This document shows positions 34,883 through 43,420 of a stretch of 49,332 nucleotides of DNA, one piece after another. The DNA lies in contig JAUNUI010000024.1 in the NCBI GenBank assembly GCA_030538255.1, positions 1 to 49,332 on the forward strand, given 5' to 3'. The translations under genes were made by a program, and so were the position numbers. The first letter of the stretch is position 1. Each line of letters starts with the position of its first letter. The stretch comes from Pelistega sp. (GTDB lineage: Bacteria; Pseudomonadota; Gammaproteobacteria; Burkholderiales; Burkholderiaceae_B). Under the pieces are notes generated by a model. It worked only from the letters and a program-made list of their open reading frames with translations. It was not told the DNA's origin and did no database searches.

Positions 34883-36565
34883 TTATTGCTTTAAGGAAGC
34901 CTCACGGATTTGTGTCAAAGTGCTGCTTGGGGTGATGGCTTCAGGATCTATTAGGCAGTGAATAATTGCAGGTATACCACTTGCTAAAGCTCGTTCGAAG
35001 GCAGGGCCGAACTCTGCATTCGATTCGACGCGCTCACCATGTCCGCCAAAAGCGCGTGCATACTCTGCAAAGTTGGGGTTCTTCAATTGAGTTGCACTGA
35101 CGCGCCCAGGATACTCGCGTTCTTGGTGCATACGAATTGTGCCGTACATACCGTTATCGTAAATCAACACAATGATGGGTAAATTATATTGCACCGCTGT
35201 GGCGAATTCTTGACCATGCATGAGGAAGCAGCCGTCACCCGCAAAACACAATACGGGCTTTTCGGGATATAGGCGCTTAGCAGCAACGGCAGCAGGTAAG
35301 CCATAACCCATGGAACCCGATGTAGGCGCCAATTGCGTGCCAAACTGTTCAAAGCGGTGAAAGCGGTGTAACCAGGTGGCGTAATTACCAGCACCATTAC
35401 ACATAATGCTATCTGGGCTGAGTTGCTGTTCCAAATAACTGATGACATGAGGCATATCTAATTGACCTGGGACCTTAATCTTGCTTGGGTCACTCCACGA
35501 GAGATAGTCTTGATGCGCAGTTTGGCTAAGTTCGCGCCAGTGTTCAGAGACAGGCACAGCGGCTTTTGCTAAAGCACTTAACCAGGTCGTCGGTGTCGCA
35601 TTGATGGCTAATTGAGCTTGGTAGACACGATTCAGCTCATTGATATCTGGATGAATGTGAATTAAGTTCTGTTTAGGGATGGGAATGTCGAGAGCCGTGT
35701 AACTTTGTGATGGTACTTCGGACATATAACCACCAATTAACATAATGCAATCGGCTTGCTTAAATCGTTCAAGTAGCTTTGGATTAATGCCCAAACCAAT
35801 ATCGCCAGCGTAGCAGGGGTGGTTATGTGGGAATAGCATCTGGCGTCGAAATTCGACCGCAACAGGAATCTGTGTGCGCTCAGCAAATTGAATGAGTCCT
35901 TGTACTGACTCCTTGTTCCAACGGCTGCCACCGACGATAATCAATGGTTTTTTGGCTTGGGCTAGCATGTTGATAGCTTGGGCGACTTGCTCATCAGTGG
36001 GTGCCATCGCTATCTCTTGAACTTTGGCAACATCCTGTACTGTCGCTTGTGTGGTCAGCATATTTTCAGGCAAGGCCACAACCACGGGACCAGGACGGCC
36101 AGAGAGGGCGCTATGAAATGCTCGTGACACTAACTCAGGGATACGGGCCGCTTCATCAATTTCCGTGGCCCACTTGGTCTGCGAGCCGAATACCGCTCGA
36201 TAATCCATCTCTTGGAAGGCTTCACGTTCGCGCATTGCGGTATCCACCTGACCGACGAACATAATCAAGGGCGTTGAATCTTGCTTGGCGATGTGGATAC
36301 CTGCATAGGCATTGGTCGCACCGGGCCCACGAGTAACCATACAAATACCGGGTTTGCCAGTCAGTTTGCCATAGGCCTCAGCCATCATCGCTGCGCCACC
36401 TTCTTGGCGACATACGGTCACTTGAATACCAGACTCATATAGAGCGTCGAGTACAGCGAGATAACTTTCACCTGGCACACAAAATACATGATCAACGCCT
36501 TGCAGTTTGAGTTGATCAACCAGTAGTTGCCCGCCAGTGCGAGCCTGGGTAGAGATAGCTGACAT
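34883..36565 (-). CDS. Thiamine-diphosphate-dependent enzyme, acetolactate-synthase-like
   Basis: The 560-residue protein has the three-domain TPP-enzyme layout. The N-terminal pyrimidine-binding domain has the catalytic-type Glu in CRQEGGAAMMAEAYGK and GPGATNAYAGI. The central domain has IIVGGSRW. The C-terminal domain has the TPP motif from GDGCFLMHGQEFATA through IVLIYDNGMYGTI. The family covers acetolactate synthase, benzoylformate decarboxylase-like and oxalyl-CoA-type enzymes. No small regulatory subunit gene is adjacent, so biosynthetic AHAS is unlikely. ATG 36565 is preferred; TTG 36580 would add five residues. The substrate is unresolved. Confidence 0.8.
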   Translation of the reverse strand: MSAISTQARTGGQLLVDQLKLQGVDHVFCVPGESYLAVLDALYESGIQVTVCRQEGGAAMMAEAYGKLTGKPGICMVTRGPGATNAYAGIHIAKQDSTPLIMFVGQVDTAMREREAFQEMDYRAVFGSQTKWATEIDEAARIPELVSRAFHSALSGRPGPVVVALPENMLTTQATVQDVAKVQEIAMAPTDEQVAQAINMLAQAKKPLIIVGGSRWNKESVQGLIQFAERTQIPVAVEFRRQMLFPHNHPCYAGDIGLGINPKLLERFKQADCIMLIGGYMSEVPSQSYTALDIPIPKQNLIHIHPDINELNRVYQAQLAINATPTTWLSALAKAAVPVSEHWRELSQTAHQDYLSWSDPSKIKVPGQLDMPHVISYLEQQLSPDSIMCNGAGNYATWLHRFHRFEQFGTQLAPTSGSMGYGLPAAVAAKRLYPEKPVLCFAGDGCFLMHGQEFATAVQYNLPIIVLIYDNGMYGTIRMHQEREYPGRVSATQLKNPNFAEYARAFGGHGERVESNAEFGPAFERALASGIPAIIHCLIDPEAITPSSTLTQIREASLKQ

Positions 36566-36687
36566 AAGAGAATTTTCCAAGAGTGAGTTACGAATTATAT
36601 ACAGTGAAAACTAATGAGGATACAGAGAAAATCTCTATACACACAAAATCAATTGTAATAAGATAGTGTGAATCACAGGTAAACGCA

Positions 36688-36844
36688 ATGCGAAATATCC
36701 CTTTGTTCGATGTGGATTATCCTTTCGTATCGGGTGAGTTAGCTCTTTGCTCGATGCGAAATATTTCATGGTTCGACGCGAAATGTCTCTTTATACCATG
36801 TGAAAAATCCCTTCCTATCGTATTAATTATCCCTTCTTGTTTGG
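36688..36844. repeat. Seven ~22-bp tandem units (ATGCGAAATATCCCTTTGTT type)
   Basis: Units of 21-24 bp start at 36688, 36710, 36733, 36754, 36776, 36798 and 36821. Most begin ATG(C/T)GAAA(T/A)AT and end with (T)TCG/ATCG. They lie in the divergent gap (36566-36964) ahead of the Bug gene. An open frame of 60 codons runs through them and is judged a by-product. The spacing is about two helical turns. Confidence 0.85.
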
Positions 36845-36964
36845 TGTCGGACTCATGGCTTTCCCTTTGATTTTGACTATTTTCAGTGAAGACTTATTTC
36901 AAAATTATGTTTCTTAAATGAAAATTTGCTACTATCAATACATCTTTAAAAAAAGGAAATACCA

Positions 36965-37957
36965 ATGCGTAAAACTTCATTTTTCCAACGTGCAGCGCTA
37001 AGTGCTGTCTTAGGTTTTGGTTTAGTAGCGGGTTCCGTTGCACAAGCACAAGCCGAAACCAAGTGGCCAGAGCAACAAGTCCGAATCTTGGTTGGCTTTA
37101 GCCCTGGTGGTACAACCGATGTATTAGCACGTATTGTGGCTAAGGAGTTATCAGATAGCTTAGGTCAGACCGTGATGGTGGAGAATAAGCCAGGTGCCGG
37201 TAGTAATATCGCGACTGAGCAAACTGCTCGTGCTAAACCTGATGGTTACACCTTAATGATGATGGCAATCACCACCACCATTAATCAGACACTCTATAAG
37301 AATGTTAAATTTGATGTTGAGAAAGATTTCGTACCTGTGGCTTTAGTGGCCAAAGTACCGAATATCTTGGTAGCGAATAAGAACCAGCCCTATAACAGTG
37401 TGAAAGAATTAGTTGAATATGCTAAAGCCAATCCCGAAGGCGTCGTTTATAGCTCATCAGGTTCAGGTACATCAATGCACTTATCAGGTGAGCTGTTTAA
37501 ACAACAAGCTGATGTACAGATGCTGCATATCCCTTATAAGGGTAGTGGCCCTGCAATGACAGGTTTATTAGGCGGTGAAGTGCATGTGATGTTCGATAAT
37601 ATGCCATCATCTGCACCACATGTTAAATCTGGCAATTTAAAGCCATTAGCGGTAACCACTGCTGAACGTTCACCAACATTCCCTGATGTGCCAACATTGA
37701 AAGAGTCAGGCTACCCTGATTACAGCGTAACCTCATGGTTCGGTATCGTGGCACCAACAGGTACACCACCTGAAGTTGTCGCTAAACTACACGATGAAAT
37801 TGAGAAAATCCTTGAAAAACCTGCAGTCGTTGAGCAGTTGGATGGGCTTGGTGCGGTTTCTGAGAAAATGACATCTGAGCAATTCGGTGACTTCATTAAA
37901 GCAGAAACTGCTAGCTGGGGTGCGGTAATTAATAAGGGCGGTATTTCAGTAGACTAA
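36965..37957 (+). CDS. Bug-family (TctC) tripartite tricarboxylate transporter substrate-binding protein
   Basis: The 330-residue periplasmic binding protein has a Sec signal ending near AQAQA-ETKWP. The Bug fold is clear from ILVGFSPGGTTDVLARIVA (~41-59), VVENKPGAGSN-like VENKPGAGSNIATEQ, YTLMMMAITTTINQTLY, YSSSGSGTSMHL, IPYKGSGPAMTGLLGGEV and WFGIVAPTGTP. Such proteins bind carboxylates or related small acids. No TctA/TctB membrane genes are adjacent, which is common for the expanded Bug set of Burkholderiales. Ligand unknown. A truncated LysR gene follows. Confidence 0.92.
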   Translation: MRKTSFFQRAALSAVLGFGLVAGSVAQAQAETKWPEQQVRILVGFSPGGTTDVLARIVAKELSDSLGQTVMVENKPGAGSNIATEQTARAKPDGYTLMMMAITTTINQTLYKNVKFDVEKDFVPVALVAKVPNILVANKNQPYNSVKELVEYAKANPEGVVYSSSGSGTSMHLSGELFKQQADVQMLHIPYKGSGPAMTGLLGGEVHVMFDNMPSSAPHVKSGNLKPLAVTTAERSPTFPDVPTLKESGYPDYSVTSWFGIVAPTGTPPEVVAKLHDEIEKILEKPAVVEQLDGLGAVSEKMTSEQFGDFIKAETASWGAVINKGGISVD

Positions 37958-38020
37958 GTCACTTGAGACTCTGTTCTTATATTTAAAATTTGGTTTTGAA
38001 TTAAACTAAATTTTTTTGCT

Positions 38021-38052
38021 AAAGCCAGTGGATCTTGATTCACTGGCTTTTT
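38021..38052 (+). terminator. Terminator of the Bug gene
   Basis: AAAGCCAGTG pairs with CACTGGCTTT (10 bp), ending in T5. Confidence 0.85.
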
Positions 38053-38108
38053 AACTTATTAATGCTGTGTTTGATGCTTATTGCGAATTTAAATGCTTGA
38101 GAATGGTT

Positions 38109-38240
38109 ATGAATTTTGATTTTACTGATTTTCGCTTATTTCTAAATATTGCCGAGACTAAGAATTTAACTCGGGCAGCTGAAAGAACATTTTTATCCGT
38201 GCCTGCCGCCAGTACTCGCATTAAAAAGACTGCACGCTAG
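38109..38240 (+). pseudogene. LysR-family regulator, truncated after the helix-turn-helix
   Basis: The frame starting at ATG 38109 encodes 43 residues. MNFDFTDFRLFLNIAETKNL followed by TRAAERTFLSVPAASTRIKK is the start of a LysR-type DNA-binding domain. After RIKK it runs into TAR and a stop, where a normal protein would go on for ~250 residues (…LE..LG..LF.R). Only 16 bases separate the stop from the next gene on the minus strand. A deletion has removed nearly all of the gene. LysR genes often sit beside Bug genes. Confidence 0.75.
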
Positions 38241-38256
38241 AAGACATACGGTCGCA

Positions 38257-38586
38257 TCAATATCGCTTCATCTCAGGCTCAATTTCTTGTGCCCAGGCTT
38301 CGATACCGCCTTGCAGATTATAGACATCTTCAAAGCCTGCCTGAATCAAGAAATGAGCCACATTATAGCTGCGCACACCATGATGACAATAAATAACCAA
38401 GGGCTTGTCATCGTCAATTTCATTATGACGGATGGGGATGAGATTCATCGGTATATGTTGGCTATTGTCTAGCTTTACATAGTCGACTTCGTCTTGATTG
38501 CGAACGTCCAACAAAATAAAATCTCTTTTTTGATCTTGCCATTGCTTAAGCTCTTGCACGCTTAAGGTATGAATTTCCTGCATCAT
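38257..38586 (-). CDS. Single-domain rhodanese-like protein
   Basis: The 109-residue cytoplasmic protein has one rhodanese domain. DFILLDVRNQDEVDYVKLD lies near the start and the active-site loop is IYCHHGVRSYNVAHFL with Cys67. It then reads VYNLQGGIEAWAQEI. The CHHGVRS loop is the GlpE/YgaP-like small-rhodanese type. It should accept or carry sulfane sulfur; a specific partner is not evident. AAGAAGG precedes the ATG. Its 3' end abuts the LysR relic. Confidence 0.85.
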   Translation of the reverse strand: MMQEIHTLSVQELKQWQDQKRDFILLDVRNQDEVDYVKLDNSQHIPMNLIPIRHNEIDDDKPLVIYCHHGVRSYNVAHFLIQAGFEDVYNLQGGIEAWAQEIEPEMKRY

Positions 38587-38797
38587 ATTGCCTTCTTAGT
38601 AGTTATTTCATTGACGTCTCCCCGCGCATTGAAGAACGAGGTTTTACGGCGGTTCTGATAAATATTGAGGGCTGCAAAATTTCGCAAATGCGAATGCCCA
38701 AAGGTGAACTATAATGACAGGGTTTTAGCGAAATGTCTAATGCAGATAGGCTGATATGCCTTGCGTTCAGGTCCATGCTGCTTGAAAAGGATTTTAT

Positions 38798-39472
38798 ATG
38801 AGACTTTTGGTTGTTGAAGATGACTTAACCTTAGGCCCTGCTTTGCAAGAGTATTTGCAGGCGCAAATGTATGAGGTCGACTTGGTCGATATGGGCCAGG
38901 CCGCGCTTAATGCTTTAGCGCATGAACATTATCATCTTGTCTTACTGGATCTTAATTTGCCCGATATGAGCGGTTTAGATGTACTGCGCTTAATCCGCGC
39001 AGAAGGGCAATTAGTGCCAGTCTTGGTTCTAACCGCACGTGATAGCTTAGATAGTCGAGTCGCGGGTTTAGATGCGGGTGCCGATGATTACGTGGTGAAA
39101 CCTTTTGCCCTAGATGAATTGGCGGCTCGGGTGCGTGCTTTTAAGCGTCGTCAGGAGGGTTTTAACCAGCATATTCTCGAGTTTGAGGCGCTGGTGATGG
39201 ACACTCAAAATCGCGAGGTGAGGGTGCACCAAGAGCGCCTAAATTTATCTGTACGTGAGTTTGCTATTCTTGAGATGCTGATGCAACGCTCTGCTAAAGT
39301 GGTGACCAAGCGCCAGATTGTCGACCACTTAGCTGATAATCTGGAAAGTGAATTAAGTGACAATGCGATTGAGGTGTATATCTATCGCTTGCGTAAACAA
39401 CTTGAAGGCACGGGTGTACATATCCAAACTGTACGTGGCTTTGGTTATATGCTGGAAAAAGACCATGCTTAG
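38798..39472 (+). CDS. OmpR-family response regulator
   Basis: The 224-residue regulator has a receiver domain with acidic pocket VVEDDLTLG, phospho-acceptor Asp51 (LLDLNLPDMSG), TARDSLDSRVAGLDAGADDY and VVKPFALDEL. A winged-helix output domain follows (LSVREFAILEMLMQ, IEVYIYRLRKQL, VRGFGYMLEKDHA). It pairs with the kinase downstream and resembles the QseB/TctD group. Its last codons (GYMLEKDHA) are the source of a 42/43-bp repeat array that continues to the kinase start. Confidence 0.92.
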   Translation: MRLLVVEDDLTLGPALQEYLQAQMYEVDLVDMGQAALNALAHEHYHLVLLDLNLPDMSGLDVLRLIRAEGQLVPVLVLTARDSLDSRVAGLDAGADDYVVKPFALDELAARVRAFKRRQEGFNQHILEFEALVMDTQNREVRVHQERLNLSVREFAILEMLMQRSAKVVTKRQIVDHLADNLESELSDNAIEVYIYRLRKQLEGTGVHIQTVRGFGYMLEKDHA

Positions 39473-39619
39473 TAAACTCATCATCAGCTATCTGTTGAAA
39501 AAAGACCATGGCTAAAAACTTACCATCAGCTATTTGTTGGAAAAAGACCATGCCTATGAAACTTAAGATCGGCTCTATGCTGGAAAAAGACCATGCCTAA
39601 GAAAATTAAAATCGGTTTT
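39449..39619 (+). repeat. 42/43-bp repeat array joining response-regulator end to kinase start
   Basis: ATGCTGGAAAAAGACCATGC or a close variant occurs at 39449 (within the regulator gene), 39492, 39534 and 39577; the spacing is 43, 42 and 43. The last copy supplies the kinase start codon (ATG 39593). A weaker fifth copy (TTGCCAAAAGG) falls inside the kinase gene at ~39620. Each unit also carries an A/T-rich part related to AAAATTAAAATCGG. Confidence 0.9.
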
Positions 39620-40732
39620 TTGCCAAAAGGCTCGATCCTGCGTTATCTCGTAGGACGCTTGGCATTTGCACTGATTTTATTTTTATGCATCGACTTTTTG
39701 CTCACTTGGTTTATTAGTCGTCAGAGTCACCTGTCCGATTGGTCAGTTGGTGATTTATTTGTTTTGATGATTATTAGCCAGATTTTCATTGTGGGTGGCT
39801 TTGCCGCACTGGTGTATTTTGGCGTGCGTTCTGGCTTGCGTACGGTTCGTCAACTCTCACAAGAGATTGCTGAGCGTAATGCGGACGATTTGCAGCCTAT
39901 TGATACGGCTAATGTGCCCACTGAACTACAACCGGTGATTGCGCGCTTGAATGATTTATTAGGGCGTTTAGACGAATCACTTCTCGCACAAAAGCGCTTT
40001 ATTGGGAATGCAGCGCATCAGTTGCGTACACCCTTGACAGGCTTAAGGATGGAATCTGAATTGATGCTCGCTAAGGATGATTTACCTGAGGATATTCAAG
40101 CGCGTGTTCAGCGTATTCATCAAGTTTCTAACCGTTTAATTCACTTAGGTGAACAGCTATTAGCGCTTGCACGGGCGGACTATCGCTTGCACCCACGCGA
40201 CTCATTTAAGCAATTAGACTTAGTGGCCTTGGCCGAAAACCTAGGTTCCGAATGGTTTCTAAAGCTACGCGAACAGAAGATTGATTTAGTCTTTGAGGCG
40301 CCTGAACAAGCAGTGATGATTGATGGGTCGGAAATTCTCCTGGAAGAGCTCTTAAGTAATTTATTGGATAATGCACTTAAATATGCCAAGGGTGCCAATA
40401 AGATTATTTTACAAGTAAAGCAAAATCCGCCGAGCCTGCTCATTGAAGATAATGGCTGCGGTGTAGCACATGAAGAACGAGAGATGATATTTGACACCTT
40501 TGTACGCTCAGCAAGTAGCCCAAGTGGCTTAGGTACTGGCCTAGGCTTATCGATTGTGCGTGAGATTGCACGAGCGCATGGGGCAGGGTGGAGTTTAGTC
40601 AGTCGTCCTGATATTCAAGGCACGCGCGTTATGGTGGTTTTTCCTGGGCCACGTATTGGAACAGGCCTGCGACGCCTACCGAAACCTGTTAAATCCATGC
40701 CAAGTTTAAGTGATGTGACAGCCGATCATTAA
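39593..40732 (+). CDS. Sensor histidine kinase with almost no periplasmic domain
   Basis: The 379-residue kinase has two membrane helices (~21-41 and ~53-77) with only ~11 residues between them. Next come a HAMP-like stretch (~78-130), the H-box FIGNAAHQLRTPLTG with His142, the N-box LLSNLLDNALKYA, and G-boxes EDNGCGV and GTGLGLSIV. Related TctE/QseC kinases have a sensor domain of 100 or more residues outside the membrane; here it is missing, so sensing must be intramembrane or cytoplasmic. The start codon lies inside the repeat array described at 39449-39619. Confidence 0.92.
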   Translation: MPKKIKIGFLPKGSILRYLVGRLAFALILFLCIDFLLTWFISRQSHLSDWSVGDLFVLMIISQIFIVGGFAALVYFGVRSGLRTVRQLSQEIAERNADDLQPIDTANVPTELQPVIARLNDLLGRLDESLLAQKRFIGNAAHQLRTPLTGLRMESELMLAKDDLPEDIQARVQRIHQVSNRLIHLGEQLLALARADYRLHPRDSFKQLDLVALAENLGSEWFLKLREQKIDLVFEAPEQAVMIDGSEILLEELLSNLLDNALKYAKGANKIILQVKQNPPSLLIEDNGCGVAHEEREMIFDTFVRSASSPSGLGTGLGLSIVREIARAHGAGWSLVSRPDIQGTRVMVVFPGPRIGTGLRRLPKPVKSMPSLSDVTADH

Positions 40733-40798
40733 GTATACATGCCGCCGATCATTAAGTATTCAAGAATCATGTGCTTCTTTAGTCTGCATAATGCTAGC

Positions 40799-40854
40799 GC
40801 ACTCAGTCCAAAGCACTCAGCCCCAAGCACTCAGCCTAAACTACTTAGCCCTGA
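40799..40854. repeat. 14-bp tandem array (GCACTCAGYCCAAA type)
   Basis: GCACTCAGTCCAAA, GCACTCAGCCCCAA, GCACTCAGCCTAAA and a diverged fourth unit lie head to tail. The same 258-base gap (40733-40990) begins with a copy of the kinase gene's end: GCCGATCATTAAGTAT occurs at its stop and again ~22 bases later. Confidence 0.85.
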
Positions 40855-40904
40855 TAGTTGTCAGCTAAAGCGCTTAGTACCACATAAACGTGATAAAAAT
40901 ACTA

Positions 40905-40942
40905 AAACAAAAAAGGACTACTTCAATTAAAAAGTAGTCCTT
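40905..40942 (-). terminator. Terminator of argG
   Basis: On the minus strand AAGGACTACTT pairs with AAGTAGTCCTT (11 bp), followed by TTTTGTTTT. Confidence 0.85.
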
Positions 40943-40945
40943 ATT

Positions 40946-40979
40946 GATTAGTGTACAGCCTTGATTAGCGTACAGCCTT
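40946..40979. repeat. 17-bp tandem pair at the argG 3' end
   Basis: GATTAGTGTACAGCCTT and GATTAGCGTACAGCCTT are adjacent and differ at one base. They lie between the argG stop and its terminator. Confidence 0.9.
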
Positions 40980-40990
40980 AAAAGTAATGT

Positions 40991-42211
40991 TTACTTACGG
41001 CCAGCCTTGCTTTCAATGCGCATACGTAAGGCATTAAGCTTAATAAAGCCCGCAGCATCAGCTTGGTTGTATGCACCACCATCATCGTCAAAAGTCGCAA
41101 TGGTTTGGTCAAATAAGCTGTCTTTAGAATCACGTGATACAGTGTACACATTACCCTTATAGAGTTTAAGGCGTACAAAGCCGTTAACGTGCTCTTGCGT
41201 ATGGTCAATTAAAACTTGTAGCGCTTGACGCTCTGGAGACCACCAGTAGCCGTTATATACCAATGAGGCATAACGTGGCATCAGGTCGTCTTTCAAGTGA
41301 GCAACTTCGCGGTCTAGCGTAATTGATTCAATCGCACGGTGGCCTTTTAACATAATCGTGCCGCCAGGGGTTTCATAGCAACCGCGTGATTTCATACCCA
41401 CGTAACGGTTCTCCACAAGGTCTAGACGACCAATACCGTGCTTACCACCAAGTTCGTTCAAGCGCGTTAAGACTTGAGCTGGGCTCAGGCGTTCACCATT
41501 AATGGCAACGATATCACCACGTTCGTACTCAAGGTCAATGTATTCAGGTGTATCAGGAGCTTGCTCAGGAGAGACAGTCCAACGCCACATTGACTCTTCC
41601 GCTTCCGCTTTAGGATCTTCGAGGTGACGGCCTTCATAGCTGATATGTAATAAGTTAGCATCCATAGAGTAAGGAGCACCGCCTTGCTTATGCTTCATAT
41701 CAATTTCGATACCCGCATCCTCTGCATATTTAAGCAGTTTTTCACGAGACAATAAATCCCACTCACGCCATGGAGCAATCACACGAATATCAGGATTTAA
41801 AGCGTAGTAGCCAAGCTCGAAGCGGACTTGGTCGTTACCTTTACCTGTGGCGCCATGCGATACGGCGTCGGCATTTAGTTTCTGGGCGATTTCAATTTGA
41901 CGCTTAGCAATCAATGGACGCGCGATAGAGGTGCCTAATAGGTATTCACCTTCGTAGATGGCATTCGCACGGAACATCGGGAAGACAAAATCACGGACAA
42001 ATTCTTCACGTAGATCATCAATGAAAATATTCTCGGGTTTGATGCCGAATTTCAAGGCTTTAGCACGTGCTGGCTCCAGCTCTTCGCCTTGACCAATATC
42101 CGCTGTAAAGGTAATCACCTCACAGTTATAGGTATCTTGCAACCATTTCAAAATAACTGAGGTATCTAAGCCGCCAGAATAGGCGAGTACGACTTTTTTA
42201 ACTTCGCTCAT
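40991..42211 (-). CDS. argG: Argininosuccinate synthase
   Basis: The 406-residue enzyme joins citrulline and aspartate using ATP. Visible are the PP-loop [15 protein letters not shown] (~9-23), [31 protein letters not shown] and [13 protein letters not shown]. It shares direction with argF, 153 bases downstream of it, but the gap holds a 45-bp repeat array. It catalyses the penultimate step of arginine synthesis. Confidence 0.97.
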   Translation of the reverse strand: MSEVKKVVLAYSGGLDTSVILKWLQDTYNCEVITFTADIGQGEELEPARAKALKFGIKPENIFIDDLREEFVRDFVFPMFRANAIYEGEYLLGTSIARPLIAKRQIEIAQKLNADAVSHGATGKGNDQVRFELGYYALNPDIRVIAPWREWDLLSREKLLKYAEDAGIEIDMKHKQGGAPYSMDANLLHISYEGRHLEDPKAEAEESMWRWTVSPEQAPDTPEYIDLEYERGDIVAINGERLSPAQVLTRLNELGGKHGIGRLDLVENRYVGMKSRGCYETPGGTIMLKGHRAIESITLDREVAHLKDDLMPRYASLVYNGYWWSPERQALQVLIDHTQEHVNGFVRLKLYKGNVYTVSRDSKDSLFDQTIATFDDDGGAYNQADAAGFIKLNALRMRIESKAGRK

Positions 42212-42270
42212 GAAGGACTCTATAAATTAAATATAAGTAGGTAAAAGATCTATTTTAACGCTAAATGCAC

Positions 42271-42405
42271 TGGCTTAGCTGCTTAGCTTGCCAAGCCCTG
42301 AGAAATCATTAGTGCCCGATTAGCCGCTTAGCTTGCCAAGCGCTGAGAAAACATCATTATTGGCTTAGCTACTTAGCTTGCCAAGAACCAAGAATTCCAT
42401 TAGTG
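42271..42405. repeat. Three 45-bp units continuing the 3' end of argF
   Basis: GCTTAGCTTGCCAAG occurs at 42281, 42326 and (ACTTAGCTTGCCAAG) 42371, exactly 45 bases apart. The unit at 42361-42405 includes the true argF end (codons for EFLVLGKLSS and stop). The two other units are decayed copies lying beyond the stop. The period is a multiple of three, so the original copying could have extended the reading frame. Confidence 0.9.
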
Positions 42406-43306
42406 CTTTCTGTACATGCAGGCGATTTTCCGCTTCGTCCCAGACTACGCTTTGAGGGCCATCAATCACTTCGGCAGAGACTTCCTCACCGCGGTGGGCA
42501 GGCAAGCAATGCATGAAAATGGCATCAGGCTTGGCTAAAGACATCATCTCTTGGTCAACCATCCAGTTGGCAAAAGCAAGACGACGCTTCTCGTTCTCTT
42601 GTTCGTAACCCATGCTCGTCCACACGTCGGTGGTAATCATATCGGCACCCTTAGCGGCTTCCATTGGGTCATCAAACTCGGCCAAGTGTTGCTCACTGAC
42701 TGAACCAATACGGGTGTGTTCAAGCTGGTAACCTTTAGGGGCTGAGATATGGAGTTTGAAATCAAGCAACTGGGCGGCTTGTAACCAGGTATATGACATA
42801 TTATTAGCGTCACCAATCCAACAAATTGTCTTGCCCTTAATTGGACCACGGTGCTCAATAAAGGTCAAAATATCCGCTAAGATTTGACAAGGATGGTATT
42901 CATTGGTTAAGCCATTAATCACTGGGACGCGTGAGTGAGCGGCAAAGCGCTCTAAGCGCGTCTGCTCAAAGGTACGAATCATCACAATATCAACCATGCG
43001 CGTAATTACGCGTGCGGTATCTTCAATTGGCTCAGAGCGGCCGAGTTGTGAGTCATTGGAGGTTAGATTAATGACTGAACCACCCATCTGGTACATACCT
43101 GCCTCAAAAGAGACACGGGTACGCGTACTGGCTTTCTCGAAAACCATCGCTAAGGTGCGGTCATGCAAAGGCATATGCGGCTCATAGCGCTTAAATTTAT
43201 TTTTGATAAATCGTGCTCGCTCTAACACGTAAAGGATTTCATGCGCGGAAAAATCCGTTAATTGTAAAAAGTGACGCATAGGACCTGTTGATGTCTGAGT
43301 AGTCAT
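42365..43306 (-). CDS. argF: Ornithine carbamoyltransferase
   Basis: The 313-residue enzyme makes citrulline from ornithine and carbamoyl phosphate. The carbamoyl-phosphate loop KASTRTRVSFE (~53-63), the HPCQILADI segment (~137-145) and the ornithine loop HCLPAHRGEE (~270-279) are intact. A second ATG at 43279 gives a start closer to typical relatives (MRHFLQL) and has AGG upstream, so the first nine residues are uncertain. It is divergent from the DUF3579 gene. Its 3' end is the source of a 45-bp repeat array. Confidence 0.97.
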   Translation of the reverse strand: MTTQTSTGPMRHFLQLTDFSAHEILYVLERARFIKNKFKRYEPHMPLHDRTLAMVFEKASTRTRVSFEAGMYQMGGSVINLTSNDSQLGRSEPIEDTARVITRMVDIVMIRTFEQTRLERFAAHSRVPVINGLTNEYHPCQILADILTFIEHRGPIKGKTICWIGDANNMSYTWLQAAQLLDFKLHISAPKGYQLEHTRIGSVSEQHLAEFDDPMEAAKGADMITTDVWTSMGYEQENEKRRLAFANWMVDQEMMSLAKPDAIFMHCLPAHRGEEVSAEVIDGPQSVVWDEAENRLHVQKALMEFLVLGKLSS

Positions 43307-43420
43307 AATAGCTAAAATAAATAAAGTGATTGTGGAGGAAACCAGCCAAACTGGTGACTAAAGGTTTATAATATACAATTCTATCGCAAATTGGCGTTAT
43401 TTCCTTGCAGATAGAATAAA

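Noticed and set aside
34883-36565. Biosynthetic acetohydroxyacid synthase large subunit (ilvB/ilvI)
   Set aside because: No adjacent small subunit or ilvC gene, so only the broader TPP-enzyme call is supported.
36688-36870. 60-codon ORF before the Bug gene
   Set aside because: It is the open frame of the ~22-bp repeat array, with no ribosome site and no recognisable protein.
40739-40930. 63-codon ORF after the kinase gene
   Set aside because: It consists of the 14-bp repeat array and the argG terminator read in the other direction.
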